Source: CAYZEZ01 sp964477295 (GTDB taxonomy: Bacteria; Bacteroidota; Bacteroidia; Bacteroidales; SM23-62). Taken from it: DNA of 6,792 nucleotides. The number at the start of each line of letters is the position of its first letter. Position 1 is the first letter of the stretch. Below, piece by piece: positions 1-5,810 of the stretch. The notes under the pieces were generated by a model, which made no database searches, was not told the DNA's origin, and worked only from the letters and a program-made list of their open reading frames with translations. The position numbers were made by a program, and so were the translations under genes. The stretch spans positions 1 to 6,792 of the forward strand of contig CAYZEZ010000256.1 in NCBI GenBank assembly GCA_964477295.1. Direction: 5' to 3'.

Positions 1-481
1 TCGGAGCAGCCTTACTGGTATCATCTACACCGGATTCCTTGCTGGCAGGTTCATCTTTCGATTCTTTGCTGAATTCCAGTACAATTCCGGCTCTTTCCAT
101 TATCTCTTCAGAAGTATAGATAGGACATTTAAAACGCAAAGCAAGGGCTATAGCATCAGAGGTACGTGCATCAATGGTGGTGCGGTTGCTGCCGTTATCA
201 CACAACATCTTGGAGTAAAATACCCCTTCTTCGAGCTTGTAAATGTTTACTTCAAGGAGATCTATCTTGAATGAAACGGCAAAGTTCAAGAACAGATCAT
301 GAGTGAGCGGTCTGGGAGGTTTTAATCCCTCAAGCTGGATAGCTATTGCCTGGGCTTCAAATCCCCCGACTATGATCGGGATCCTTCTGTCTCCATCTTC
401 CTCGGTAAGGACCAGAGCATATGCTCCGGACTGAGTCTGGCTATAAGAAATCCCCAGTACATTCAGCTTTATCTTGCTCAT
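1..481 (-). CDS. Bifunctional nuclease (BFN/DUF151) family protein, C-terminus cut by window edge
   Basis: This minus-strand frame opens with ATG at 481 and stays open to base 1, giving 160 residues without a stop. The protein begins MSKIKLNVLGISYSQTQSGA and carries conserved DUF151 stretches: IPIIVGGFEAQAIAI (about 34-48), RPLTHDL (57-63) and DARTSDAIALALRF (104-117). The BFN fold covers roughly residues 1-135. A charged linker rich in Ser, Lys, Glu and Asp follows to the edge. Bacteroidetes members often continue into a short UvrB/UvrC-like motif, which would lie outside this window. Family members have been reported to have combined RNase/DNase activity, first in plants; the physiological role in Bacteroidetes is not established. 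The gene is cytoplasmic (no signal peptide) and is transcribed divergently from rplU. The family call is secure; the catalytic function is inferred from the family. Confidence 0.93.
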   Translation of the reverse strand, partial: MSKIKLNVLGISYSQTQSGAYALVLTEEDGDRRIPIIVGGFEAQAIAIQLEGLKPPRPLTHDLFLNFAVSFKIDLLEVNIYKLEEGVFYSKMLCDNGSNRTTIDARTSDAIALALRFKCPIYTSEEIMERAGIVLEFSKESKDEPASKESGVDDTSKAAP

Positions 482-524
482 CTCAACTTATTTGTGGTTG
501 TTCTTCTCCTGTATATCATCTACA

Positions 525-532
525 CAAATATA
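525..532 (-). promoter_or_regulatory. Probable -7 element of the BFN gene promoter
   Basis: Read on the minus strand, these bases are TATATTTG, a full match to the Bacteroidetes -7 consensus TAnnTTTG, about 44 bases upstream of the ATG at 481. No good TTTG was found 19-21 bases further upstream, so only half of the promoter is supported. A purine-rich AGGAG (506-510 on the plus coordinates) lies too far from the start to act as a ribosome binding site. Confidence 0.5.
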
Positions 533-778
533 ATGAATTCATTCATTTACCTGTTGAATATAAGGATTCATTGGATAATATGAAACGTCCATAAAAATTA
601 TTAGCCCAATTTTATTAAAATAAGCAAGAAATCAATTTTAACAGGTAATCACGCCTGCAGGCAGGGAGGTTAAACGGAAATTCGGGATATTAATACTCAT
701 CATATAAAATATATAAAAATTAAGGTCTGTATAATGGTTGATTGAATCACTGATTCGTAAATAATTACAATCAAAACC

Positions 779-809
779 TTTGCTTATAATTGAAACTTTT
801 ATATTTTTG
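779..809 (+). promoter_or_regulatory. Bacteroidetes-type promoter of rplU-rpmA
   Basis: TTTG at 779-782 and TATTTTTG at 802-809 are separated by 19 bases. This matches the Bacteroidetes primary sigma consensus (TTTG, 19-21 bp, TAnnTTTG) in both boxes and in spacing. Transcription would start near 815-817, leaving a leader of about 30 bases before the ATG at 846. That is too short for an elaborate ribosomal-protein autoregulatory structure. An AAAAGGA at 832-838 lies upstream of the start and may be a weak ribosome binding site. Confidence 0.82.
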
Positions 810-845
810 CACACCCAAGTTTTAATATAATAAAAGGACAGATTG

Positions 846-1735
846 ATGTATGCAATTGTTGACATAGCCGGCAAACAGTATAAAGTAACTAAAAACCAGA
901 AAATTTTTGTTCATAGAATTGAAGGAGATTTAGGGACTTTGGTTGATTTTGACCAGGTTTTACTGATTGAAAACGATAAGGATGTGATTGTTGGTGAACC
1001 AATTATTCATGGAGCCCTTGTATCAGGTAAGATCTTATCTCATACAAAAGGAGACAAAGTAAAAGTATTTAAAAAGAAAAGAAGGAAGGGATATAAAGTT
1101 CTTAATGGGCACAGACAGTTTTTTACTGAGCTGGAGATCGAAGACATAAAGGAAAAGGGAGCTTTTAAGAAAGCAAAACCTGCCGCGAAAGCAGAACCTA
1201 AAGAAGCGCCGAAGCCAAAAGCCAAACCAGCCTCAGAGGCAAAAACAACAAAAGCCGAACCTCAAACTGATGCTGCCAAAGCACCTGCAAAAAGCGCTGC
1301 CAAANNNNNNNNNNNNNNNNNNNNNNNNNNNNNNNNNNNNNNNNNNNNNNNNNNNNNNNNNNNNNNNNNNNNNNNNNNNNNNNNNNNNNNNNNNNNNNNN
1401 NNNNAAAAGCCGAACCTCAAACTGATGCTGCCAAAGCACCTGCAAAAAGCGCTGCCAAACCTGCAGCAAAACAACCTGCAGCTTCAAAAACAGCAACCAA
1501 AACAACTTCAAAGCCATCAGCAGCAAAGTCCAAGGCTGCCAAACCTGCAGCAAAACAACCTGCAGCTTCAAAAACAGCAACCAAAACAACTTCAAAGCCA
1601 TCAGCAGCAAAGTCCAAGGCTGCCAAACCTAAAACTGCAACAAAACCAGCTGCAAAAAAAACAACCGGAACATCAGGCAAATCTACTGCTACAGCTAAGA
1701 AAAAAGCGTCCGGAACTGAAGAAAATAAAGATTAA
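846..1735 (+). CDS. rplU: 50S ribosomal protein bL21 with long repetitive Lys/Ala/Pro-rich C-terminal tail (interrupted by assembly gap)
   Basis: bL21 binds 23S rRNA early in large-subunit assembly. Residues 1-103 are a complete normal L21: it starts MYAIVDIAGKQYKV and holds the signature KKKRRKGYKVLNGHRQ at 77-92. Start ATG 846 is preferred over the adjacent in-frame TTG 843. After the core comes a low-complexity tail (from about residue 104) rich in Lys, Ala, Pro, Thr and Ser, absent from the usual ~100-residue L21. The tail is broken by 100 N at 1305-1404. Read literally, those N put the sequence after the gap in a wrong frame, rich in Gln and Leu, ending at 1751. The frame starting at 1406 continues the same Lys/Ala/Pro composition and ends at TAA 1733-1735, so that end is used here. 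Merging the duplicated 55 bases beside the gap gives one open frame of 244 residues; the true length is unknown. The gene is 18 bp upstream of rpmA, presumably co-transcribed. The tail's role is unknown. Confidence 0.93.
1250..1304 (+). repeat. 55-base direct repeat, copy left of the gap
   Basis: It is identical to 1405-1459 and ends exactly at the first N. In the rplU frame it encodes KAEPQTDAAKAPAKSAAK. It may be an assembly overlap and not a second genomic copy. Confidence 0.9.
1305..1404. other. Assembly gap of 100 N inside rplU, flanked by identical 55-base ends
   Basis: Exactly 100 N fill this interval, a conventional placeholder for a gap of unknown size. The 55 bases just before it (1250-1304) are identical to the 55 bases just after it (1405-1459). 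This is the pattern expected when two de Bruijn-graph contigs ending in the same k-mer are scaffolded. To keep rplU in frame, the real insert must have length 2 modulo 3, or the two flanks must be the same bases counted twice. Confidence 0.97.
1405..1459 (+). repeat. 55-base direct repeat, copy right of the gap
   Basis: It is identical to 1250-1304 and begins exactly at the first base after the N run. In the frame starting at 1406 it encodes the same peptide, KAEPQTDAAKAPAKSAAK. Confidence 0.9.
1451..1630 (+). repeat. Perfect 84-bp tandem duplication in the rplU tail
   Basis: Bases 1460-1543 and 1544-1627 are identical, and the 84-base periodicity extends from 1451 to 1630. The unit is 28 codons long, so duplication keeps the reading frame. 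The encoded unit begins PAAKQPAASK and ends SAAKSKAAK. Absence of even synonymous differences points to recent duplication or active homogenisation. Confidence 0.95.
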
Positions 1736-1753
1736 TAATAAAATACCATAGCC

Positions 1754-2014
1754 ATGGCACATAAAAAAGGAGCAGGTAGTTCCAGAAATGGAAGAGAATC
1801 AGAAAGCAAACGATTGGGCGTCAAAATATATGGTGGCCAGGTCGTTAAAGCCGGCAACATCATTGTCAGGCAACGCGGAACACAGCACCACCCGGGGAAA
1901 AACGTGGGAATAGGAAAAGATCATACTCTGTTCGCCATGATTGACGGAGTGGTGGAATTCAGGAAAAAGACCAATAACAAATCATACGTTTCAATATTAC
2001 CTGAAGAGAATTAA
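1754..2014 (+). CDS. rpmA: 50S ribosomal protein bL27
   Basis: The 86-residue protein opens with MAHKKGAGSSRNGRES, the diagnostic bL27 N-terminus. This flexible tail reaches the peptidyl-transferase centre in bacterial ribosomes. The central GNIIVRQRGTQHHPGKNVGIGKDHTLFA is also characteristic, and the length is normal. There is no N-terminal extension of the kind processed by a protease in Firmicutes. ATG 1754 lies 18 bases after the corrected rplU stop in an A-rich spacer with no Shine-Dalgarno sequence, normal for Bacteroidetes. It is the last gene of the rplU-rpmA unit, followed directly by a strong terminator. Confidence 0.98.
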   Translation: MAHKKGAGSSRNGRESESKRLGVKIYGGQVVKAGNIIVRQRGTQHHPGKNVGIGKDHTLFAMIDGVVEFRKKTNNKSYVSILPEEN

Positions 2015-2035
2015 GAATTAATTACTGACTTGTTT

Positions 2036-2086
2036 AAATCTCCTGCGTTCTATCTTACAAGATAAACCAGGAGATTTTTTATTTTT
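2036..2086 (+). terminator. Intrinsic terminator after rpmA
   Basis: A perfect 10-bp stem pairs AAATCTCCTG (2036-2045) with CAGGAGATTT (2068-2077). A second short stem, TATCT/AGATA, lies inside the loop. A T-rich run (2075-2080 and 2082-2086) follows at once. It begins 22 bases after the rpmA stop and separates the ribosomal-protein unit from serS. Confidence 0.9.
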
Positions 2087-2112
2087 ATCCTTAACCAAAC
2101 ATTCTCTCAGCT

Positions 2113-3387
2113 ATGCTAACACTTCCGTATATCCATTCAAATAAAGCTCAGATCATTGACAGGCTAAGGATAAAGAACTTTGATGCAGCGGGTATTGTTG
2201 AGCAGATCATTAAAACTGATAAGATACGGAAAAACCTTCAGGCATCATCGGACCTGCTGCAAAGCAAACTGAATGAAAAATCTAAAGAGGTCGGGAAATT
2301 ATTCAAGTCGGGAAAGCAGGAAGAAGCCAACCTGATCAAAAGAGAACTGGGTGAATTAAAGGACCAGATAAAAAAACTGAACTATGATCAATCAGTGGTT
2401 CTCGAAAACCTGAATGATCTGCTTGTCCAAGTCCCAAATGTCCCCCATGAATCGGTTTCACCCGGGAAAGGAGAACCGGATAATGTAATGGTCCGTGAAG
2501 GGGGCAGAATGCCGTCACTGAATAGCGGAGCTGTGCCGCATTGGGACCTGATCAAAAAATATGATATTATTGACTTCGACCAGGGCATCAAAATCACCGG
2601 TGCAGGATTTCCTTTGTATAAAAACAAGGGTGCCCGGTTACAACGTGCCCTGATTAACTTTTTCCTCGACCAGAATACCAGGGCCGGATACCAGGAATAC
2701 CTCCCTCCCCTGATGGTGAATGAAGAGTCTGCATTTGGGACAGGACAGCTCCCGGATAAGGAAGGCCAGATGTATTCGGTTCCTTTAGACAACTTTTACC
2801 TGATCCCTACATCGGAAGTGCCCGTAACCAATATTTTCAGGGATACTATCCTGGATGAAGCTCAATTGCCTGTTAAATGCACCTCCTATACACCCTGTTT
2901 CAGAAGAGAGGCTGGATCGTGGGGTAAAGATGTAAGGGGGTTGAACCGCCTGCACCAGTTCGACAAAGTAGAGATCGTTCAGATTGCTCATCCCGATAAA
3001 TCATACGATACACTCGAAGAGATGGCTTCCCATATTGAAAGCCTAGTGATTAAGCTGGAGCTCCCCTATCGGATTATGAGGCTTTGCGGTGGAGACCTGA
3101 GTTTTACATCGGCGCTCACTTATGATTTTGAGGTGTACGCAGCAGCTCAGGAAAAATGGCTTGAGATCAGCTCAGTATCAAATTTCGAATCTTACCAGGC
3201 CAACCGGCTTAAACTGCGCTTCAAAGAGCCGGGTGAAAAGAAAAACCGGCTGGCACATACACTCAACGGCAGTGCACTTGCCCTTCCGCGAGTGGTGGCG
3301 GCGTTGCTGGAAAATAATCAGACCCCGGAGGGGATAAAAATTCCTGAGGTGCTGAGATCCTATACCGGGTTTGATCTTATAAAATAA
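2113..3387 (+). CDS. serS: Serine--tRNA ligase (SerRS)
   Basis: This class II synthetase charges tRNA-Ser with serine in the cytoplasm; by family knowledge it can also serve tRNA-Sec. The complete protein has 424 residues, the normal length. Residues about 25-105 form the long antiparallel coiled-coil arm that grips the tRNA-Ser variable loop. The catalytic domain follows, with motif 1 around GARLQRALINFF (173-184), the serine-recognising TSE loop in LIPTSEVPVTN (230-240), motif 2 FRREAGSWGKD...LHQFDKVE (263-287) and motif 3 NGSALALPRVVAALLENNQ (385-403). Start ATG 2113 gives the MLTLPYI N-terminus common in the phylum. The gene lies downstream of the rpmA terminator, so it needs its own promoter or read-through. 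A -7-like TATTTTTA (2080-2087) sits inside the terminator T tract, but no convincing -33 box accompanies it. Confidence 0.98.
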   Translation: MLTLPYIHSNKAQIIDRLRIKNFDAAGIVEQIIKTDKIRKNLQASSDLLQSKLNEKSKEVGKLFKSGKQEEANLIKRELGELKDQIKKLNYDQSVVLENLNDLLVQVPNVPHESVSPGKGEPDNVMVREGGRMPSLNSGAVPHWDLIKKYDIIDFDQGIKITGAGFPLYKNKGARLQRALINFFLDQNTRAGYQEYLPPLMVNEESAFGTGQLPDKEGQMYSVPLDNFYLIPTSEVPVTNIFRDTILDEAQLPVKCTSYTPCFRREAGSWGKDVRGLNRLHQFDKVEIVQIAHPDKSYDTLEEMASHIESLVIKLELPYRIMRLCGGDLSFTSALTYDFEVYAAAQEKWLEISSVSNFESYQANRLKLRFKEPGEKKNRLAHTLNGSALALPRVVAALLENNQTPEGIKIPEVLRSYTGFDLIK

Positions 3388-3389
3388 TT

Positions 3390-3450
3390 ACGAGGTGCGA
3401 GGTGCGAGGTAACTTAATCGAAGGATACCTCGCAACCCGTAACTCGCAAC
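3390..3450. repeat. Heptamer-repeat hairpin between convergent serS and DUF4349 gene
   Basis: The left arm (3390-3411) is three tandem units close to GCGAGGT. The right arm (3426-3450) carries three degenerate complementary units (TACCTCGCAA, CCCGTAA, CTCGCAA). TGCGAGGTA (3403-3411) pairs perfectly with TACCTCGCA (3426-3434), and pairing continues imperfectly outward to about 22 positions with a 14-base loop. It fills nearly the whole 67-base convergent spacer, so it could act as a bidirectional transcript end. It lacks a long T tract on either strand, so the terminator role is inferred. It could alternatively belong to a dispersed intergenic repeat family. Confidence 0.65.
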
Positions 3451-3454
3451 TTCT

Positions 3455-4273
3455 TCATTTCTTCCTCTTCTTTCTTAGTCTGCTAAGCCAGATCAATACT
3501 GCTGTTACGATAATCAACAGGGGCCAGACATAGACCAGCCCGACTAAAACTTTCAATAATCCCTTCCATCCCCCTTTCAAGGCCGATCCGATCTTTTTTA
3601 AGAATTTAAATCCCGGTTCAAAGGTGAGTTTCTGGTAAATATCAAGATGTATCGTACTGAGACTGACCTGGTCATTTAAATACTTTAAGCTTCCTTCTTT
3701 CGATTCTATCTCTTCCCTGATGACCCGGAGCTTCTCCTCAACTGCTAAAATATCAGTTATGGTCCTTGCATCATTCAACAGGGCCAGGTACCTCTTTTCC
3801 ACTTCGCGTTTTGTATTTAACCTGGCCTCAATATCAATAAATTCTTCAGTAACATCCCGTGCATTGATGTTCTTATTATCTACCTTAACTGCCACGCTGA
3901 CAAGCTCTTCGACCAGTGCATCGAAATTTTCCGCCGGCACCCTGATACTCAGGTTGTTGTTCAGTGAATAATCTGTACTGCTTTCATTTTCCTGGTTGAT
4001 ATAACCGCTATGTTTGCTTACCATACCTTTGATCTTAACTATAGCCTCCGAATATTTATCAACTTCAAATCTTATCCACGATTCCTTTATTATCCTGCGC
4101 TCAATCCTGAATGCCAGTGGCTCCTCTGCGAGCCGGCTTTGCCCGGGTGGTCGGGCAGGTTCCATGAATGCTTCGTCGGCTATCGCAGCATACTCGTCCC
4201 CCATTTTGTCTGCCGATTTACCGCAGCCGATAATTAATATAAAGATGACCATGGAAATGATGATCTGTTTCAT
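3455..4273 (-). CDS. DUF4349 domain lipoprotein with C-terminal membrane anchor
   Basis: The 272-residue protein starts MKQIIISMVIFILIIGCGKS, a short signal peptide with a lipobox-like IIGC and lipidatable Cys17. Residues about 55-225 match the DUF4349 pattern: an N-terminal ESWIRFEVDKYSEAI strand-helix, the NLSIRVPAENFDALVEEL segment, and DVTEEFIDIEARL leading into a helical coiled-coil hairpin (about 148-210). A strongly hydrophobic span (about 240-262) precedes the basic end RLRKKRKK, predicting a transmembrane helix with its positive tail in the cytoplasm. The bulk would face the periplasm. No enzymatic activity is known for DUF4349; an envelope structural or signalling role is a guess. 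The gene is convergent with serS and divergent from the lipoprotein gene at 4352. Confidence 0.85.
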   Translation of the reverse strand: MKQIIISMVIFILIIGCGKSADKMGDEYAAIADEAFMEPARPPGQSRLAEEPLAFRIERRIIKESWIRFEVDKYSEAIVKIKGMVSKHSGYINQENESSTDYSLNNNLSIRVPAENFDALVEELVSVAVKVDNKNINARDVTEEFIDIEARLNTKREVEKRYLALLNDARTITDILAVEEKLRVIREEIESKEGSLKYLNDQVSLSTIHLDIYQKLTFEPGFKFLKKIGSALKGGWKGLLKVLVGLVYVWPLLIIVTAVLIWLSRLRKKRKK

Positions 4274-4297
4274 TAAACATTGTTTTATGATTTATAC

Positions 4298-4307
4298 ATA
4301 AATTTAT
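4298..4307. promoter_or_regulatory. AT-rich palindrome in the divergent promoter region
   Basis: ATAAATTTAT lies in the 78-base spacer between two divergent lipoprotein genes. Its core TAAATTTA fits the Bacteroidetes -7 consensus on either strand except for the final G. No correctly spaced TTTG was found on either side, so promoter function is only possible. Confidence 0.25.
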
Positions 4308-4351
4308 AAAAATTTAACGATACCTGGTTAACATAAACAAATCTCTCAACC

Positions 4352-4921
4352 ATGATGTTGTACAACTTTAATAAAAATATTTCCGGGATCATAACCTCAC
4401 TCATCCTTATTTGTTTGCTTGCCGGTTGCAGGAATCAGGCAGAGAACAAAAAAGCTCTCGAGGTTAATAGCATGTTATCGGTGGTATATAGCATTCAGGA
4501 TACCATAAGCTCAGTTAATGTACAAACACTCCAAGAAATCAGGCAGGTGCTGAGTGATGACCTTGCCTTTATTTATGACAGCATGTATGAGCAGCTAATC
4601 AATTCCCCTGTCACAAGCGAATATGCCACTCTCTACTCCAATGTTGAATCTTGTGCACTGGCATGCAATTCCTACCACGAGGAAATATTCCTGCTGGAGA
4701 ACAAACTGATGGAGCTGCTAGAATTGATCCAGGGCTCAGATCTGGCAGGCGATTCGCTGGACAAAAAAATTCGATATGAAAATGAATTGTTAACAGACAT
4801 ACAAACCAGGGTAGACACCAACCTGAAAAAAATTGCCAATCATATTATATCCTTTTATAAACTTAAACCTCAGATGGACAGCCTGATCATCCTTTCAGGG
4901 GTTGAAATGAAGGCTCCATGA
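4352..4921 (+). CDS. Hypothetical helical lipoprotein
   Basis: I do not recognise this family. The 189-residue product has a signal peptide with a hydrophobic stretch (about 10-24) and the lipobox LLAGC, placing the lipidated cysteine at residue 26. The following RNQAEN loosely resembles Bacteroidetes lipoprotein surface-export signals (QA plus acidic residues), so outer-leaflet exposure is possible but weakly supported. The mature part looks almost entirely helical, with heptad-like stretches such as EEIFLLENKLMELLELI and LLTDIQTRVDTNLKKIANHI suggesting coiled coils. Two cysteines lie close together in ESCALACNSYHE; this is not a CxxCH haem motif. ATG 4352 is followed by an in-frame ATG at 4355, and either could be used. 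Its TGA overlaps the ATG of the transporter gene in ATGA, implying translational coupling. Confidence 0.8.
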   Translation: MMLYNFNKNISGIITSLILICLLAGCRNQAENKKALEVNSMLSVVYSIQDTISSVNVQTLQEIRQVLSDDLAFIYDSMYEQLINSPVTSEYATLYSNVESCALACNSYHEEIFLLENKLMELLELIQGSDLAGDSLDKKIRYENELLTDIQTRVDTNLKKIANHIISFYKLKPQMDSLIILSGVEMKAP

Positions 4922-5790
4922 CAAACCAGGGCAGAGCATATCTTTATGCCGGGATAGCAATTTTTTTCTGGTCCACTGTTGCGTCAGCCTTTAAAATTGC
5001 ACTCAGGCACCTCGATTTCTACCAACTTCTGTTTATCGCCTCCTGGACCTCTTTTTTTATTTTACTGGTGACTGCAGTGTTCCAGGGAAAGGCCAGGGAC
5101 ATTTTGAACACACCGCCGGGTGGATATCTCAGGTCGGCCTTCTATGGTTTTTTGAATCCCTTTTTATACTATATCATCCTTTTTAAGGCATATACCCTGC
5201 TTCCCGCCCAGGTTGCCCAACCCCTGAATATGATCTGGCCCATTGTACTGGTATTCCTCTCAGTGCCATTCCTGAAACAAAAGATTGCTATAAAAAGTTT
5301 TATTGCCCTGTTTATCAGTTTTATCGGGGTGTACTTAATTGCTTCTGTCGGAAAACCATTCGATTTGAAAATTAATGAACCGCTGGGAGTGGTCCTTGCC
5401 GCCGGAAGTTCAATCATCTGGTCTTTCTTCTGGATATTTAATATGCGTGATAAAAGGGGTGAGCTGGAAAAGCTCGTTATTAATTTCTTCTTTGCATCCC
5501 TTTACATCACGCTGATCACAGTATTTATGTCAGGAATTCCGATATCCGTCAATAAAGGTACCTGGCTGGCTGTTTATTCAGGGGCTTTCGAAATGGGATT
5601 TACATTTTTTTTCTGGCTAAAGGCCTTACAGCTTTCCACCACCACCGACAAAGTAAGTAACCTGGTTTTCCTGGCCCCGTTCTTTTCTCTTATTGTAATT
5701 CATATCTTTGTAGGAGAGTCCATTTATCTGACAACAATATTAGGACTGGTGTTTATCGTTATAGGAATAATAATTGAAAAAATTCGTTAA
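4918..5790 (+). CDS. EamA-family (DMT superfamily) inner-membrane transporter
   Basis: The 290-residue protein has about ten hydrophobic helices arranged as two EamA repeats, the usual size and topology of drug/metabolite transporters. The first helix holds FFWSTVASAFKIAL (16-29), like the conserved WG/WS...K opening of EamA domains. The end of repeat 1 has the typical AYTLLPAQVAQPLNMIWPIVLVFLSVPFL region, and repeat 2 has the matching KALQLSTTTDKVSNLVFLAPFFSLI. Such proteins export or import small metabolites such as amino acids; the substrate cannot be read from sequence. Its ATG overlaps the preceding lipoprotein stop by 4 bases, and the S41 protease gene begins 20 bases after its own stop, so the three genes are probably one transcript. 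Confidence 0.92.
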   Translation: MTNQGRAYLYAGIAIFFWSTVASAFKIALRHLDFYQLLFIASWTSFFILLVTAVFQGKARDILNTPPGGYLRSAFYGFLNPFLYYIILFKAYTLLPAQVAQPLNMIWPIVLVFLSVPFLKQKIAIKSFIALFISFIGVYLIASVGKPFDLKINEPLGVVLAAGSSIIWSFFWIFNMRDKRGELEKLVINFFFASLYITLITVFMSGIPISVNKGTWLAVYSGAFEMGFTFFFWLKALQLSTTTDKVSNLVFLAPFFSLIVIHIFVGESIYLTTILGLVFIVIGIIIEKIR

Positions 5791-5810
5791 TTTTATTACC
5801 AAAGAAATAA

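Larger units (their letters stand above)
482..845. other. Divergent intergenic spacer between the BFN gene and rplU
   Basis: This AT-rich stretch of 364 bases has no credible gene. It contains a -7-like element for the leftward BFN gene (525-532), a 12-base palindrome AATGAATTCATT (532-543), a GC-rich 10-base palindrome GCCTGCAGGC (653-662) followed by CAGGGAGG, and a complete Bacteroidetes-type promoter for rplU (779-809). The middle part (about 545-775) shows nothing else recognisable: no tRNA, no convincing riboswitch and no terminator. A minus-strand open frame over 638-874 runs across the rplU promoter and start and looks like a chance frame. Confidence 0.8.

Noticed and set aside
653..662. 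GC-rich palindrome GCCTGCAGGC in the rplU upstream spacer
   Set aside because: It has no loop or T tract for a terminator, and one short palindrome gives no basis for an operator or repeat call.
638..874. Minus-strand 78-residue open frame upstream of rplU
   Set aside because: It covers the rplU promoter and start codon, has no recognisable protein features and is AT-rich chance sequence.
1250..1630. CRISPR-like array suggested by repeated units in a short region
   Set aside because: The repeats are contiguous, coding, in-frame and Lys/Ala-rich with no unique spacers.
1040..1680. Several minus-strand open frames opposite rplU
   Set aside because: They are shadows of the repetitive low-complexity tail, some running through the N gap, and simply reflect its Ala/Lys-rich codons.
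2336..2991. Minus-strand open frames inside serS
   Set aside because: The plus-strand SerRS frame is complete and fully recognisable; these are antisense shadows.
3720..4301. Plus-strand open frames opposite the DUF4349 gene
   Set aside because: The minus-strand frame has a signal peptide, lipobox and family motifs; the plus-strand frames have none.
4646..4680. Paired cysteines followed by His (CALACNSYH), suggestive of a haem-binding motif
   Set aside because: The spacing is C-x3-C with His several residues later, not CxxCH; no other cytochrome feature is present.
4801..4931. ACAAACCAGGG occurs at 4801 and 4921, exactly 120 bases apart
   Set aside because: Only 11 bases match, the flanks and reading frames differ, and there is no further period, so chance is the best explanation.
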